From contig NZ_JBFBVU010000001.1 in assembly GCF_040689105.1 (NCBI RefSeq), positions 310,001-374,000 of the forward strand: a stretch of DNA of 64,000 bases. Direction: 5' to 3'. The notes below the pieces were generated by a model. The model was given only the letters and a program-made list of their open reading frames with translations, had not been told where the DNA came from and did not search any database. Position numbers and translations under genes: made by a program. The DNA is from Meridianimarinicoccus marinus. GTDB lineage: Bacteria > Pseudomonadota > Alphaproteobacteria > Rhodobacterales > Rhodobacteraceae. Position 1 is the first letter of the stretch. Each line of letters opens with the position of its first letter. Shown here in pieces: positions 1-7,890 of the stretch.

Positions 1-130
1 GAGTAAACCAGTTGTCATTTGTGATCCAAGGCATCAAGATCAACGACGGTGTCGCGGGCGTAGAGACCGGAAACCGCGCCGCCTGATCAGGCCGCATCAC
101 CCAAATTCAGCCATAGCTTGGGAAGGATGG
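1..130. other. Left edge, accessory DNA with no assignable gene
   Basis: A frame open from the window edge to a TGA at 84-86 (plus strand) could be the last 27 codons of a gene entering from the left, but it is too short to identify. Nothing else is supported here. Confidence 0.3.
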
Positions 131-341
131 GTGATAGACATTATGAAGACGCGCAAGTTTTACAATGAGTTGGGCCTGCAGCTGGGGAACAAGCACCCGA
201 AGCGGCGGGTGAAGGCCAAGCTGCGTGAGGACCGCCAGGAAGCAATCGGACCCAATGATGTCTGGGCGATGGATTTTGTCCACAACCAGCTCGCCCTGGG
301 AAAAACGCTGTGTATCCTGACCGTTGTCGACACGCACTCAT
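131..341 (+). pseudogene. IS3-family transposase (OrfB) fragment
   Basis: The translation of this stretch reads like the start of the DDE catalytic region of IS3-family OrfB transposases. It has the pre-catalytic motif KRRVKAKLREDR, then NDVWAMDFVHNQL, whose Asp is the expected first catalytic acid, then LTVVDT. The similarity ends abruptly near position 335, where the usual VVDTFSR motif becomes VVDTHSS and the frame continues as unrelated sequence until it meets the tRNA gene. The upstream OrfA part and the second and third catalytic acids are absent, so this is a dead remnant of about 70 codons. No terminal inverted repeats were recognised. It sits inside the decayed island that ends at 2332. 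Confidence 0.75.
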
Positions 342-538
342 CGGCCCCGACAAGCGACGTTACATCGTGGGCATCAAGCCAACCGCCAACAGACACGGAT
401 CGGAAATTGGTAACATTGAACTTTGTCAGTTTCAGCGGCGCGCACTCCCAATCAGCCACGATACTACTGATCGCGCCGACGCAAAGCACTGCAACACAAT
501 GTGCTACTTCTGCCAAGAAGCATGGACTACTAGAAGAT

Positions 539-612
539 TGGAGCGGGTAGCGGGAATCGAACCCGCACTTCAGGCTTGGGAAGCCGGCGCGCTACCACTA
601 CACCATACCCGC
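539..612 (-). tRNA. tRNA-Gly(CCC), complete, island-borne
   Basis: Read on the minus strand from 612, the seven-base acceptor arm GCGGGTA pairs with TACCCGC. A four-pair D stem, an anticodon loop TTCCCAA with anticodon CCC, and a T arm CGGGTTCGATTCCCG follow, and the 3' CCA is encoded (539-541). The anticodon stem CCGGC/GCCTG contains one C-U mismatch at its second pair. The body with its GTGTAGTGGTA D arm resembles bacterial tRNA-Gly(UCC) more than the usual Gly(CCC) body, although the anticodon is CCC. It lies in the same decayed island whose edge truncates another tRNA-Gly(CCC) at 2333-2369, so it may replace the lost decoder of GGG. Whether it is charged and used cannot be seen from sequence. 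Confidence 0.85.
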
Positions 613-1221
613 CGCGCCAGTCGTCTTAGACAGTGGACGCGCCGGATGCAATAGGGATCGGTAGTTTCACCGGTTGACGACCATCAGGGCACGGATCCAT
701 TGAACCCATCCGATCGCGAAACATTCATGCATGCTTCAGTAATGGAGTGACTGACGTGGCCAAAGCCGAACGCAACGCGCGCCTCGCCACCAGGCTTTCC
801 GCATCTAAACTTAAGAAAACCACGTTCGCTGAATAATCGGCGATGGCCGAAGCCGAGATGCCCAAAGCACGCAATCCGCGCGAGATGCCCGACCGCGTGG
901 TGGTCGGACCGGGCAAGCCCGAATATGTCGAAGCTACGAAGGCGGGCAGCAAGCGGCGCCTGATGGCCGTGCCACTGGTCAACGGCGCTGGCTTGGAGGA
1001 ATTGATCGGAACTTTCAGCTGAAAAAAAATACACCTTCTCGTCGGCGCTTTGCACCGAACAAGGCGCACTCGGTCTCGGTGTCGAGCGTTGGTCGGGCGA
1101 TTACGACCTACTCCAGCCCAAGGGCATGAAGTGCATCCCGGCACTCGAGGCTGGCACGGCACGTGCCGCCGCGCTCGTTGCCGCCTGCAAGCAACCCCAG
1201 CGAATTACCAACCGTCCGGGT
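613..1221. other. Degraded accessory segment without an intact gene
   Basis: Only scraps are visible. A GTG-started 26-codon frame with a GGAG site lies at 756-836. A 59-residue frame lies at 843-1022 (starts MAEAEMPKARN, ends LIGTFS). An open stretch beginning near 1025 (YTFSSALCTEQGALGLG) runs in another frame. Together they look like one or two plus-strand genes broken by stops and frameshifts. None matches a family I recognise. Confidence 0.35.
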
Positions 1222-1623
1222 CTAGGTCATGTTGACAAATGGCGGAGTGGCCTGCGTGCGCGGAGTAGGATCGAGCGATGCCAGTGGAGTCCGGAACTCG
1301 GACGACTCTGTTGCATCCTCGATGCCAGCATACTGACTGAGTTCCTCCGAGAAATTCACATCGCAAAATCGCAACTTAGCAAAATCGGCGTCGCTCTTTG
1401 TCAGTTCGTTCAACTCGCTCGCGATAAGCAGCCAGCCGCGTGCGGGGTAGCAGATATCGGTATTGTAGGACCGGCTAAGCCACCGGTCGAGCAAGCCGGC
1501 ATCGCCCAGTGCTTCGCTGAGATCGCGGTGCTGGATGATCCAAGAATACTCCCGCCTGGTAAAGCCCGGATCTTTCTCGCGGCGCCGACGCCACTCCGCG
1601 CCTCGGTCATGCTTGTCGCCCAA
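1222..1623 (-). CDS. Hypothetical protein, possibly a remnant
   Basis: A 133-residue frame with protein-like composition, especially in its middle (WIIQHRDLSEALGDAGLLDRWL and an acidic, leucine-rich segment after it). I do not recognise a family, and no signal peptide or membrane segment is evident. The N-terminal 20 residues are Arg-rich and look less natural, and a different minus-strand frame just upstream (1625-1715) also looks coding. The gene may therefore have lost its true start through a frameshift. It lies between the integrase remnant and the tRNA-Gly in island DNA, so decay is as likely as function. Confidence 0.35.
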   Translation of the reverse strand: MGDKHDRGAEWRRRREKDPGFTRREYSWIIQHRDLSEALGDAGLLDRWLSRSYNTDICYPARGWLLIASELNELTKSDADFAKLRFCDVNFSEELSQYAGIEDATESSEFRTPLASLDPTPRTQATPPFVNMT

Positions 1624-1756
1624 TGACCTACAATCGTTCGTCGATATCCGAGAACAAGAGCATTACCGAGTGCCACGATCGTCTCTTTGTCAAATGATCC
1701 GCCGCCTGAAACCAATTAATGCCTCTTTAATCGCCGGGTGAACACCACCATTCGCG

Positions 1757-2207
1757 TCACTGAATTGTACCGGTGACCTCGCGGGCAAAAGCGTACAGAT
1801 CCGCTCCAGGTATCCGCGAGCCTTCATCTCGCTGACGGGGAAACGATGTGTTCTGAAACTGCCGCGCAGGTGCTTTCCATCGGCGATCGAAGCTTGGCCA
1901 GGCGAGATTGGCCTCCATTGCCGCCTCGAGCCGCGGCGCGCCGATCTGGATCGCCTTGCCGGCACCTCTCCCCATCTCAATGGCGAGGCCGCGCGCAGTC
2001 TGCCTTGCGGCCTGCGCGCTGATCTGGGGATGGCGCCCGGTCAGCACCTGATGGGGTCATCGCGCCGACACCTTTCTGAGAATACCGGGTCTTCGAGCGC
2101 TTCCCGTCGAAGAGGACGCGCGCCCTGACGTAGTTGTTCCAGTGCTTGTTCGTCCCGGACGCTGAGAAGTGCAGCTTGCGCGCAAAGGCTTCTGTAAGCT
2201 TTGGCAT
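1757..2207 (-). pseudogene. Tyrosine recombinase (phage or island integrase), frameshifted and truncated
   Basis: The minus strand starting at 2207 encodes MPKLTEAFARKL followed by residues ending in GKRSKT. This is the N-terminal arm-DNA-binding domain (DUF4102-like) of P4-type and related island integrases. Near 2052 the reading frame shifts by one base close to a run of four C. The protein then continues in the next frame as LTGRHPQISAQAARQTARG, the characteristic end of that domain, and on to about residue 150. The whole C-terminal catalytic domain with its Arg-His-Arg-Tyr residues is missing, where an intact family member has about 400 residues. The gene lies 125 bases from the truncated tRNA-Gly, the normal place for an integrase beside its attachment site. 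It must be inactive. Confidence 0.8.
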
Positions 2208-2332
2208 GTCGGAATTTTGTCGGATAGGGTGTGCCATGCGGCGCTACTCAGCGCTCCGCCATGCGATCAGTCTTCCAACAAAATGAAACTCTTAGAAACC
2301 CGGTGACACGGAGTGAATGTCAACTTTCCTGT

Positions 2333-2369
2333 TTGGGAAGCGCCCGCTCTACCATTGAGCTACGCCCGC
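2333..2369 (-). pseudogene. tRNA-Gly(CCC), 5' half only (island attachment junction)
   Basis: From 2369 on the minus strand the sequence has a standard 5' half of tRNA-Gly(CCC): acceptor GCGGGCG, D arm GCTC-AATGGTA-GAGC, anticodon-stem 5' strand and loop TTCCCAA with anticodon CCC (2337-2335). After the loop the expected complementary stem, T arm and CGCCCGC acceptor strand are absent, and unrelated sequence follows. The break at the 3' edge of the anticodon loop is a typical crossover point for tyrosine integrases. The complete tRNA at 539-612 is not its displaced 3' half, because the acceptor strands differ. Chromosomal core genes begin on one side and island DNA on the other. Confidence 0.8.
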
Positions 2370-2428
2370 CCGGTACACTGCAAAAGCCAAGCCCCGCGCG
2401 CCGGTCATGCGGCTTCGCGGGGTTTTTC

Positions 2429-4483
2429 TCAGCCGCGCCGTCGGCGTCTGCGGCGTCCACCGTCGCCGTCGCTGCCGCCTCCACCTGCGCCGAAGCCGAC
2501 ATCGGGCAGGGTCACGATCCGGCGCAATTCGGGGAAAGGATCGGTGGCGTGGGGCAGGGCGTTGGCGTTGACGAAATGTTCCTGGAACTTCGGGGCGATG
2601 GCGGTTTCGACCTTGGTGATCTTGCGCACCGTGGCCTCGATCTCGTCCCGCGCGGCGCGGGAATGCAAGGCCATCCGCGCCCCGGTTCCGGCGGCATTGC
2701 CCGCCGATTGCACCTTGTCCAGCGGGCAGTCGGGGATCATCCCCAGCACCATCGCGTGCTTGGGCGAGATATGGGCGCCAAAGGCCCCGGCCAGCACCAC
2801 CCGTTCGACCTGATCGACGCCCATCTCGTCCATCAACAGCCGCGCGCCCGCGTAAAGCGCGGATTTCGCCAGTTGGATCGCGCGGATGTCGCCTTGGGTC
2901 ACCGAGATCAGCGGCCCGCCCGTCGCCCGCGCATCATGAAGCACGTAGGAATGGGTGCGCCCGTCGGGGATCAGCCGGCCGCTGCCCGCCGCCTCGGCCG
3001 AGCCGATCAGCCCCGAGGCATCCAGCAGTCCGGCCATGCGCATTTCCGCCACCGCTTCGATGATGCCCGAACCGCAGATGCCGGTGATGCCCGAAGCGGC
3101 GGTGGCCTCGGCAAAGGCAGGATCATCGGACCACAGATCGCTGCCGATGACGCGGAACCTGGGGACCTTGGTGATGGGGTCGATCTCGACCCGTTCGATG
3201 GCGCCGGGGGCGGCGCGCTGTCCGGCGCTGATCTGGGCACCCTCGAAGGCAGGGCCGGTGGGCGAGGAACAGGCCAGCACCCGGTCGCGGTTGCCCAGCA
3301 GGATCTCGGCATTGGTGCCCACGTCCACCACCAGAACCAGATCGTCGGACCGGTCCGGCGCCTCGGCCAGCGCCACGGCGGCGGCATCGGCGCCCACATG
3401 GCCGGCGATGCAGGGCAGCACATAGAGGCGCGCGCTTGCGCCGGTGTTGGTCAGCCCCAGATCGCGCGTCGACAGCCGCAGCGCATCCGAGGTTGCCAAC
3501 GCGAAGGGCGCCTGTCCCAGTTCCAGCGGGTCGATCCCCAGCGCCAGATGATGCATGACCGGGTTGCAGACCAGCACCATCTCGAAGATCAGCCGCGCCT
3601 CGATCCCGGCCTGGCCTGCCAGATCGGCCAGCAGATCGTTCAGGGCGGCGCGCACCACGGCGGTCATCTCGCGGTCGCCGCCGGGGTTCATCATGCCATA
3701 GGAGACCCGGCTCATCAGGTCTTCGCCAAAGCGGATCTGCGGGTTCATGATCCCGCCCGAGGCCAGAACCGCCCCCGAGACCAGATCGCACAGATGCGCG
3801 GCAATGGTGGTGGAGCCCAGATCGACCGCCACCCCGTACAGCCCGCCGTCGTGCAGGCCGGGCCAGAGATCCAGCAGCACCGGCGCGCCGTGGCCGTCGT
3901 CATGCACCGCCACCGAGACCTGCCAGCCGCCCTTGCGCAGCACCGGTTGCAGACGGGACAGCACTGGCAGACTGGCGGTCAGCCCGGCCACGCCCCATTG
4001 CGCCTGCAACGCGCGTGCCAGCCGTTCGAAATCGCCCGTGGGCTCGTGCATGTCGGGTTCTTCCACCTCGACCACATACAGCCGGGTCACCGGATCCATC
4101 TTCATCACCCGGTCCGAGGCCGCCTTGCGCACGATCTGGCGATGGACCTGGCTTTCGGGCGGCACGTCGATGACCACATCGCCGGTGATCTGCGCCTGAC
4201 ACCCCAGCCGACGTCCGTCGATCAGCCCGCGCTTGGACTTGTAGCGGTCCTCGACCGCGTTCCAGCCAGACAGCGCCTCGGTGCCCACATGGATGCCATG
4301 CTTGGGGAAGTCTCCGAAGGCCGGGGTGATCTGGCAGCGCGAGCAGATGCCGCGCCCGCCGCAGACCGAATCCAGATCGACGCCCAACTGGCGCGCGGCG
4401 GTCAGAACCGGGGTGCCGGGGGCAAAGCGCCCGCGTTTGCCCGAGGGCAGGAAAACGACAAGGGGATCTTTCGGGGCGGTCAC
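2429..4483 (-). CDS. Corrinoid-protein reductive activator, RACo/RamA-like (2Fe-2S plus ASKHA, DUF4445)
   Basis: A 684-residue cytoplasmic protein of the RACo family, which uses ATP and a 2Fe-2S centre to re-reduce inactive Co(II) corrinoid proteins to Co(I). The N-terminal ferredoxin domain shows C41-X5-C47-X2-C50-X44-C95. A linker and the actin-like ASKHA ATPase core follow, with phosphate loops GVAVDLGSTT near residue 210 and VDVGTN further on, and IVEA- and AGAFG-type motifs towards the end. The GTG start at 4483 follows an AGAGGA site. The C-terminus is an unusual low-complexity tail, GGGGSDGDGGRRRRRRRG. It is separated from the methyltransferase operon only by the opposite-strand DUF3616 gene. 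The likely partner is the methyl-H4folate:corrinoid methyltransferase at 6260-7219. The corrinoid protein itself is not in the window. Confidence 0.88.
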   Translation of the reverse strand: MTAPKDPLVVFLPSGKRGRFAPGTPVLTAARQLGVDLDSVCGGRGICSRCQITPAFGDFPKHGIHVGTEALSGWNAVEDRYKSKRGLIDGRRLGCQAQITGDVVIDVPPESQVHRQIVRKAASDRVMKMDPVTRLYVVEVEEPDMHEPTGDFERLARALQAQWGVAGLTASLPVLSRLQPVLRKGGWQVSVAVHDDGHGAPVLLDLWPGLHDGGLYGVAVDLGSTTIAAHLCDLVSGAVLASGGIMNPQIRFGEDLMSRVSYGMMNPGGDREMTAVVRAALNDLLADLAGQAGIEARLIFEMVLVCNPVMHHLALGIDPLELGQAPFALATSDALRLSTRDLGLTNTGASARLYVLPCIAGHVGADAAAVALAEAPDRSDDLVLVVDVGTNAEILLGNRDRVLACSSPTGPAFEGAQISAGQRAAPGAIERVEIDPITKVPRFRVIGSDLWSDDPAFAEATAASGITGICGSGIIEAVAEMRMAGLLDASGLIGSAEAAGSGRLIPDGRTHSYVLHDARATGGPLISVTQGDIRAIQLAKSALYAGARLLMDEMGVDQVERVVLAGAFGAHISPKHAMVLGMIPDCPLDKVQSAGNAAGTGARMALHSRAARDEIEATVRKITKVETAIAPKFQEHFVNANALPHATDPFPELRRIVTLPDVGFGAGGGGSDGDGGRRRRRRRG

Positions 4484-4575
4484 GGAATGTCCTCTGGTTT
4501 GGCTTGCCGCAGGGCGTGCGGGCGGTCACACTGACGCCCATTCCCTTGTTCATGCAAGCTGAAGGGACATGACCC

Positions 4576-5640
4576 ATGCCTGACACCGACCTTCCCGAAC
4601 CGTCTGCGACGCGTCTGGTGCTTTCTTTCAAGCCGCCCGCCCATCCCAAGGTCTCGGACGAGGCGGTGCGGCAGGATCTGTCGGCGGTGGTGCGGCGCGG
4701 CAAGACGCTGATGCTGGCCTGCGATGAGACCGCCGGGGTGGAGCTGTTGCACTGGACCGGGGACACCTGGGGCGATCATGCCCATGTGGATCTGTCCGAC
4801 TGGGTGGATCTGCCCGAGGGCGACGGCGAGATGGACATCGAAGGGCTGGAGATTGCCGGGAACTGGCTGTGGATCACCGGCTCGCATTCGCTCAAGCGGG
4901 GCAAACCCGATGGGAAGACCGGGGCCAAGGGGCTGAAGGCCATGTCGAAGATCACCTGGGATCGGAACCGGCAATTCCTGGGCCGGGTGCCGCTGGTGGC
5001 GGGGCCGGAGGGCCGGGTCCTTCCGGTGGCGCGCGACGGCAAGCGGCGCGCCCAGCACGTGGCGTTTTCCAAGCACGGAGCGCTGCGCAAATGGTTGGCG
5101 CGCGATCCTCTGCTGGCACCGTTTCTGGATCTGCCCAGCAAGGACAACGGGCTGGATGTGGAAGGCATCGCCGCGCGCGGCAAACGGGTCTGGCTGGGGC
5201 TGCGCGGGCCGGTGCTGCGCGGGCAGGCGATCGTGCTGGAGCTTCACCTGAAGGTCACCCGCAAGGGCCATCTGAAGGCGCAGCGGATCGACGGGCGCAA
5301 ACGCTATCGCCTGCATGCGCTGGATCTGGGCGGCGCGGGCATTCGCGATCTGGCCTTCGACGGCGATGACCTGCTGCTGCTGACCGGCACCACCTTGGCG
5401 GGCGATGGCAGGGCGCGGGTCTATCGCTGGCCCGGCGCGGTGCAGGCGCGGGCCGCCGGCACCCATGGCCCGATGGCGGTCGCGTTGAGCCTGCCTTATG
5501 CGGCGGCCAGCGACAATCCCGAGGGGCTGGCGCGATACGACGACGACACCTGGCTGATTGTCCACGATTCGCCGGAAACGGCCCGCACCCCCGAAGGATC
5601 GGCCGATTTTCTGGCCGATCTGTGGCATCTGACCGGCTGA
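4576..5640 (+). CDS. DUF3616 domain protein
   Basis: A 354-residue protein whose pattern of short beta segments (VELLHWTGDTW, DIEGLEIAGNWLWITGSHS, RIYRW-type repeats) fits the DUF3616 family, a beta-propeller-like group of unknown function. The motif DVEGIAARGKRVWLGLRGPVL, split here around residue 200, is typical of the group. There is no signal peptide, so it should be cytoplasmic. It is transcribed towards the cupin gene, with seven bases between the two stops, and diverges from the RACo gene. Its position inside the corrinoid locus gives no clear functional hint. Confidence 0.75.
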   Translation: MPDTDLPEPSATRLVLSFKPPAHPKVSDEAVRQDLSAVVRRGKTLMLACDETAGVELLHWTGDTWGDHAHVDLSDWVDLPEGDGEMDIEGLEIAGNWLWITGSHSLKRGKPDGKTGAKGLKAMSKITWDRNRQFLGRVPLVAGPEGRVLPVARDGKRRAQHVAFSKHGALRKWLARDPLLAPFLDLPSKDNGLDVEGIAARGKRVWLGLRGPVLRGQAIVLELHLKVTRKGHLKAQRIDGRKRYRLHALDLGGAGIRDLAFDGDDLLLLTGTTLAGDGRARVYRWPGAVQARAAGTHGPMAVALSLPYAAASDNPEGLARYDDDTWLIVHDSPETARTPEGSADFLADLWHLTG

Positions 5641-5647
5641 GCGCGGA

Positions 5648-6145
5648 TTATTGCAGCGTCGTGTCGGTGCTGTAGTCCTCTGACAGGGCATCCATCAGGT
5701 CCAGCTGGCGGGACTGCACGGCGGCCACGGCGGGGGCCTTGGGCGCGGCATCCATCAGGAACTGATACTCGATCTCGCTGAAACTGTTGGCCGGGAAGGT
5801 GTAGAGGATCTGCGCCTCTTCACTGTCGGCGAACATGCCGTGGATGGCACCGCCGGGGATGAAGATGGCAGTGCCTTGGGTCAGCTCGTGGGCGACGCCG
5901 TCCACCATGATCCGCGCCCGGCCCGACAGGCCGAAGTAGGTTTCGGGATGGGCATGGCGATGCAGCGCCAGGCAGTCGCCGGGCCGCAGATGTGCGACGC
6001 CACAGGTCAGCCCGGTGGTGTCGGTACGGTCGGCGGTGAACAGGGTCTGCCAGCGCACGTTGCCATAATCCGGGTCCGAGAAGCTTTCCATCGGCAGTTC
6101 CGCACAGTGCAGGATCGTGGCCTGTGATCCGAAATCCTTTGCCAT
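5648..6145 (-). CDS. Small cupin-domain protein
   Basis: A 165-residue single cupin. Motif 1 reads GDCLALHRHAHPETYFGLSG, with histidines and a glutamate able to bind a metal. Motif 2 is GTAIFIPGGAIHGM. The ATG at 6145 is preceded by a good GGGAGG site, whereas upstream in-frame starts lack one. It is the last gene of the minus-strand one-carbon run and ends convergently with DUF3616. Substrate unknown. The fold is shared by DMSP lyases of marine Rhodobacteraceae, but nothing here shows that activity, so a metal-binding or regulatory cupin is the safe call. Confidence 0.75.
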   Translation of the reverse strand: MAKDFGSQATILHCAELPMESFSDPDYGNVRWQTLFTADRTDTTGLTCGVAHLRPGDCLALHRHAHPETYFGLSGRARIMVDGVAHELTQGTAIFIPGGAIHGMFADSEEAQILYTFPANSFSEIEYQFLMDAAPKAPAVAAVQSRQLDLMDALSEDYSTDTTLQ

Positions 6146-6259
6146 GCTGCGCCTCCCGTCGCCTCTGGTCCAGATTGGGGCGGGATGCCGGAATGCAGCT
6201 GCCATGTCGCCTTCGAAAGCGGCATGGCGCGGGTCGTTTTCAGACCGGGGCGCGCAGGC

Positions 6260-7219
6260 TCAGGCCCGGCGGCGGCGGCGGCCGCCGCGTCCGCCGCTGG
6301 CGGCCTGGGAAGCTTGCGAGGCTTCGGCAAACGGCGTGCCTTCGCGGGTGGCCTCCAGCACGCGGGCAAAGCGGATCCATTCGCTGCCGTTGGGATCGTG
6401 GTTCATCAGGAAGTTGGCGGCGCGGATCGCCTCCATCTCGACCGGGCGCACCGGGTTCATGATGGCGCTTGTCATGCCCGCGCCGATGGCCATGGGCAGG
6501 AAGGCGGCGTTGATGCCGTGGCGGTTGGGCAGGCCGAACGAGATGTTCGACGCGCCGCAGGTGGTGTTGACGCCCAGTTCCTCGCGCAGCTTGCGCACCA
6601 GCGTGAACACCTGCTGCCCGGCACTGCCCATGGCGCCGACCGGCATCACCAGCGGATCGACCACGATGTCATGCGCGGGGATGCCGAAATCGGCGGCGCG
6701 CTGGACGATCTTCCGGGCCACCTCGAACCGCACGTCGGGATCTTCCGAAATGCCGGTGTCGTCGTTCGAGATCGCCACCACCGGAACGTTGTATTTCTTG
6801 ACCAGCGGCAGCACCAGTTCCAGCCGGTCTTCCTCGCCGGTGACCGAGTTCAGCAGGGGGCGGCCTTTCGCGGCGGCCAGCCCGGCCTCGAGTGCGGCGG
6901 GAACCGAGCTGTCGATGCACAGCGGCACATCCACCAGCCCTTGCACCAGTTCGATCACGGCGGTCATCAGCGGCGGTTCGGTCTCGTTCGGGTTGGGGTT
7001 GGAGTTGTAGACAACGCCCGCGTTGATATCCAGAACCATCGCCCCGCAAGCCACCTGTTCCAGCGCGTCCCGCTCGACGGTCGAGAAATCCCCGGCTTCC
7101 AGTTCGGCGGCCAGTTTCTTGCGGCCGGTCGGGTTGATGCGTTCCCCAATGACGCAGAACGGTTCGTCAAAGCCGATGGTGACGGTCTTGGTCTGGGACT
7201 CGACAACGGTGCGGGTCAT
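6260..7219 (-). CDS. Methyltetrahydrofolate:corrinoid methyltransferase (pterin-binding, MetH-like domain)
   Basis: A 319-residue TIM-barrel protein of the pterin-binding family. It shows the GERINPTGRKKL motif near residue 25, LDINAGV, CIDSSVPAALEAGL near 125, the DPLVMPVG loop and the TTCGASNISFGLPNR motif, all typical of MetH pterin domains and AcsE/MtvA-like enzymes. The expected reaction moves the methyl group of 5-methyl-H4folate to Co(I) of a separate corrinoid protein. The start overlaps the HAD stop (ATGA) with an AGGAG site. MetF upstream supplies methyl-H4folate. In Rhodobacterales, methionine synthase is often split into separate pterin, cobalamin and homocysteine proteins, which makes that the likeliest role. 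The C-terminus ends in a Gly/Arg tail, GGRGGRRRRRA, echoing the RACo tail. Confidence 0.9.
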   Translation of the reverse strand: MTRTVVESQTKTVTIGFDEPFCVIGERINPTGRKKLAAELEAGDFSTVERDALEQVACGAMVLDINAGVVYNSNPNPNETEPPLMTAVIELVQGLVDVPLCIDSSVPAALEAGLAAAKGRPLLNSVTGEEDRLELVLPLVKKYNVPVVAISNDDTGISEDPDVRFEVARKIVQRAADFGIPAHDIVVDPLVMPVGAMGSAGQQVFTLVRKLREELGVNTTCGASNISFGLPNRHGINAAFLPMAIGAGMTSAIMNPVRPVEMEAIRAANFLMNHDPNGSEWIRFARVLEATREGTPFAEASQASQAASGGRGGRRRRRA

Positions 7220-7890
7220 GGGCGGGCTCCTGTAAGGCGGTCGAGCATGGGGCCGAGCGCGGGGGCAGTGAAATCCGTGATGGTCATGTCGGCACCGGCA
7301 GCGCGCAGGCTGTCGGCATCCAGCGAGCTTTCCAGCCCGACGGTATACGCCCCCGACGCCGCAGCCGCGCGCACGCCCGAGGGGCTGTCCTCAAAGGCGA
7401 TGCAGCGGGCGGGATCGGCGTTCAGTTGCGCCATGGCGGCCAGATACGGGTCGGGATGCGGTTTGCCCCGGTCACATTCGTCGCCGATGATGATGGCGTC
7501 GAAAGCGTCGGCCAGACCGATGGCGGCCAGCATGGCCTCGGCGTTGACACGCGGCGCATTGGTGACGACCGCAAGGCCCAGCCCCTCGGCGCGGGCGCGG
7601 GCCAGAAGGGTTTCAGCGCCGGCGGTGGCAGGGGCCTTGCCGCCCAGCTTGTCGCGGAAGGCGGCTTCCTTGTCCCATGACAGTTGCGCGGCATCCTCGT
7701 CGGGGAAGAACTCGGTGAAGATATCCTCGTTCAGACGACCGTGCATGTGGCGCAGGTAATAGGCCGTGTCGATGGCAACGCCCCGGGCGGCAAACAGGTC
7801 GATGAAGATCTGCGCGTGCAGCGGATCGGAATGCAGCAAGGTGCCGTCCAGATCGAACAGCAGCGCGGCGGTCTGGACGGGCGATGGCAT
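7216..7890 (-). CDS. HAD-superfamily hydrolase (phosphoglycolate phosphatase-like)
   Basis: A 224-residue HAD phosphatase with motif I LLFDLDGTLLHSD carrying the nucleophilic and acid Asp pair, motif II VVTNAP, the Lys of motif III in DRGKPHPDPY, and motif IV AFEDSPSGVRAA. A helical cap lies between motifs I and II, as in phosphoglycolate and beta-phosphoglucomutase types. It shares one base with the MetF stop (TGATG) and four with the downstream methyltransferase start, so the three are co-transcribed and probably translationally coupled. Substrate unknown; a repair role for a damaged one-carbon metabolite would fit, but that is inference. Confidence 0.85.
   Translation of the reverse strand: MPSPVQTAALLFDLDGTLLHSDPLHAQIFIDLFAARGVAIDTAYYLRHMHGRLNEDIFTEFFPDEDAAQLSWDKEAAFRDKLGGKAPATAGAETLLARARAEGLGLAVVTNAPRVNAEAMLAAIGLADAFDAIIIGDECDRGKPHPDPYLAAMAQLNADPARCIAFEDSPSGVRAAAASGAYTVGLESSLDADSLRAAGADMTITDFTAPALGPMLDRLTGARP

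Noticed and set aside
539..612. Complete tRNA-Gly as the restored 3' half of the truncated tRNA at 2333-2369
   Set aside because: The 3' acceptor strand is TACCCGC, while the broken tRNA would need CGCCCGC, so the halves do not belong together.
2231..4534. Very long plus-strand open frame opposite the RACo gene
   Set aside because: High-GC third-position mirror of a real gene. Its translation is His/Gln/Arg-rich without domains, and the minus strand has clear motifs.
5648..6145. DMSP lyase for the cupin
   Set aside because: Only the general cupin motifs are visible; I cannot confirm lyase-specific residues, and the neighbours concern folate and corrinoid chemistry.
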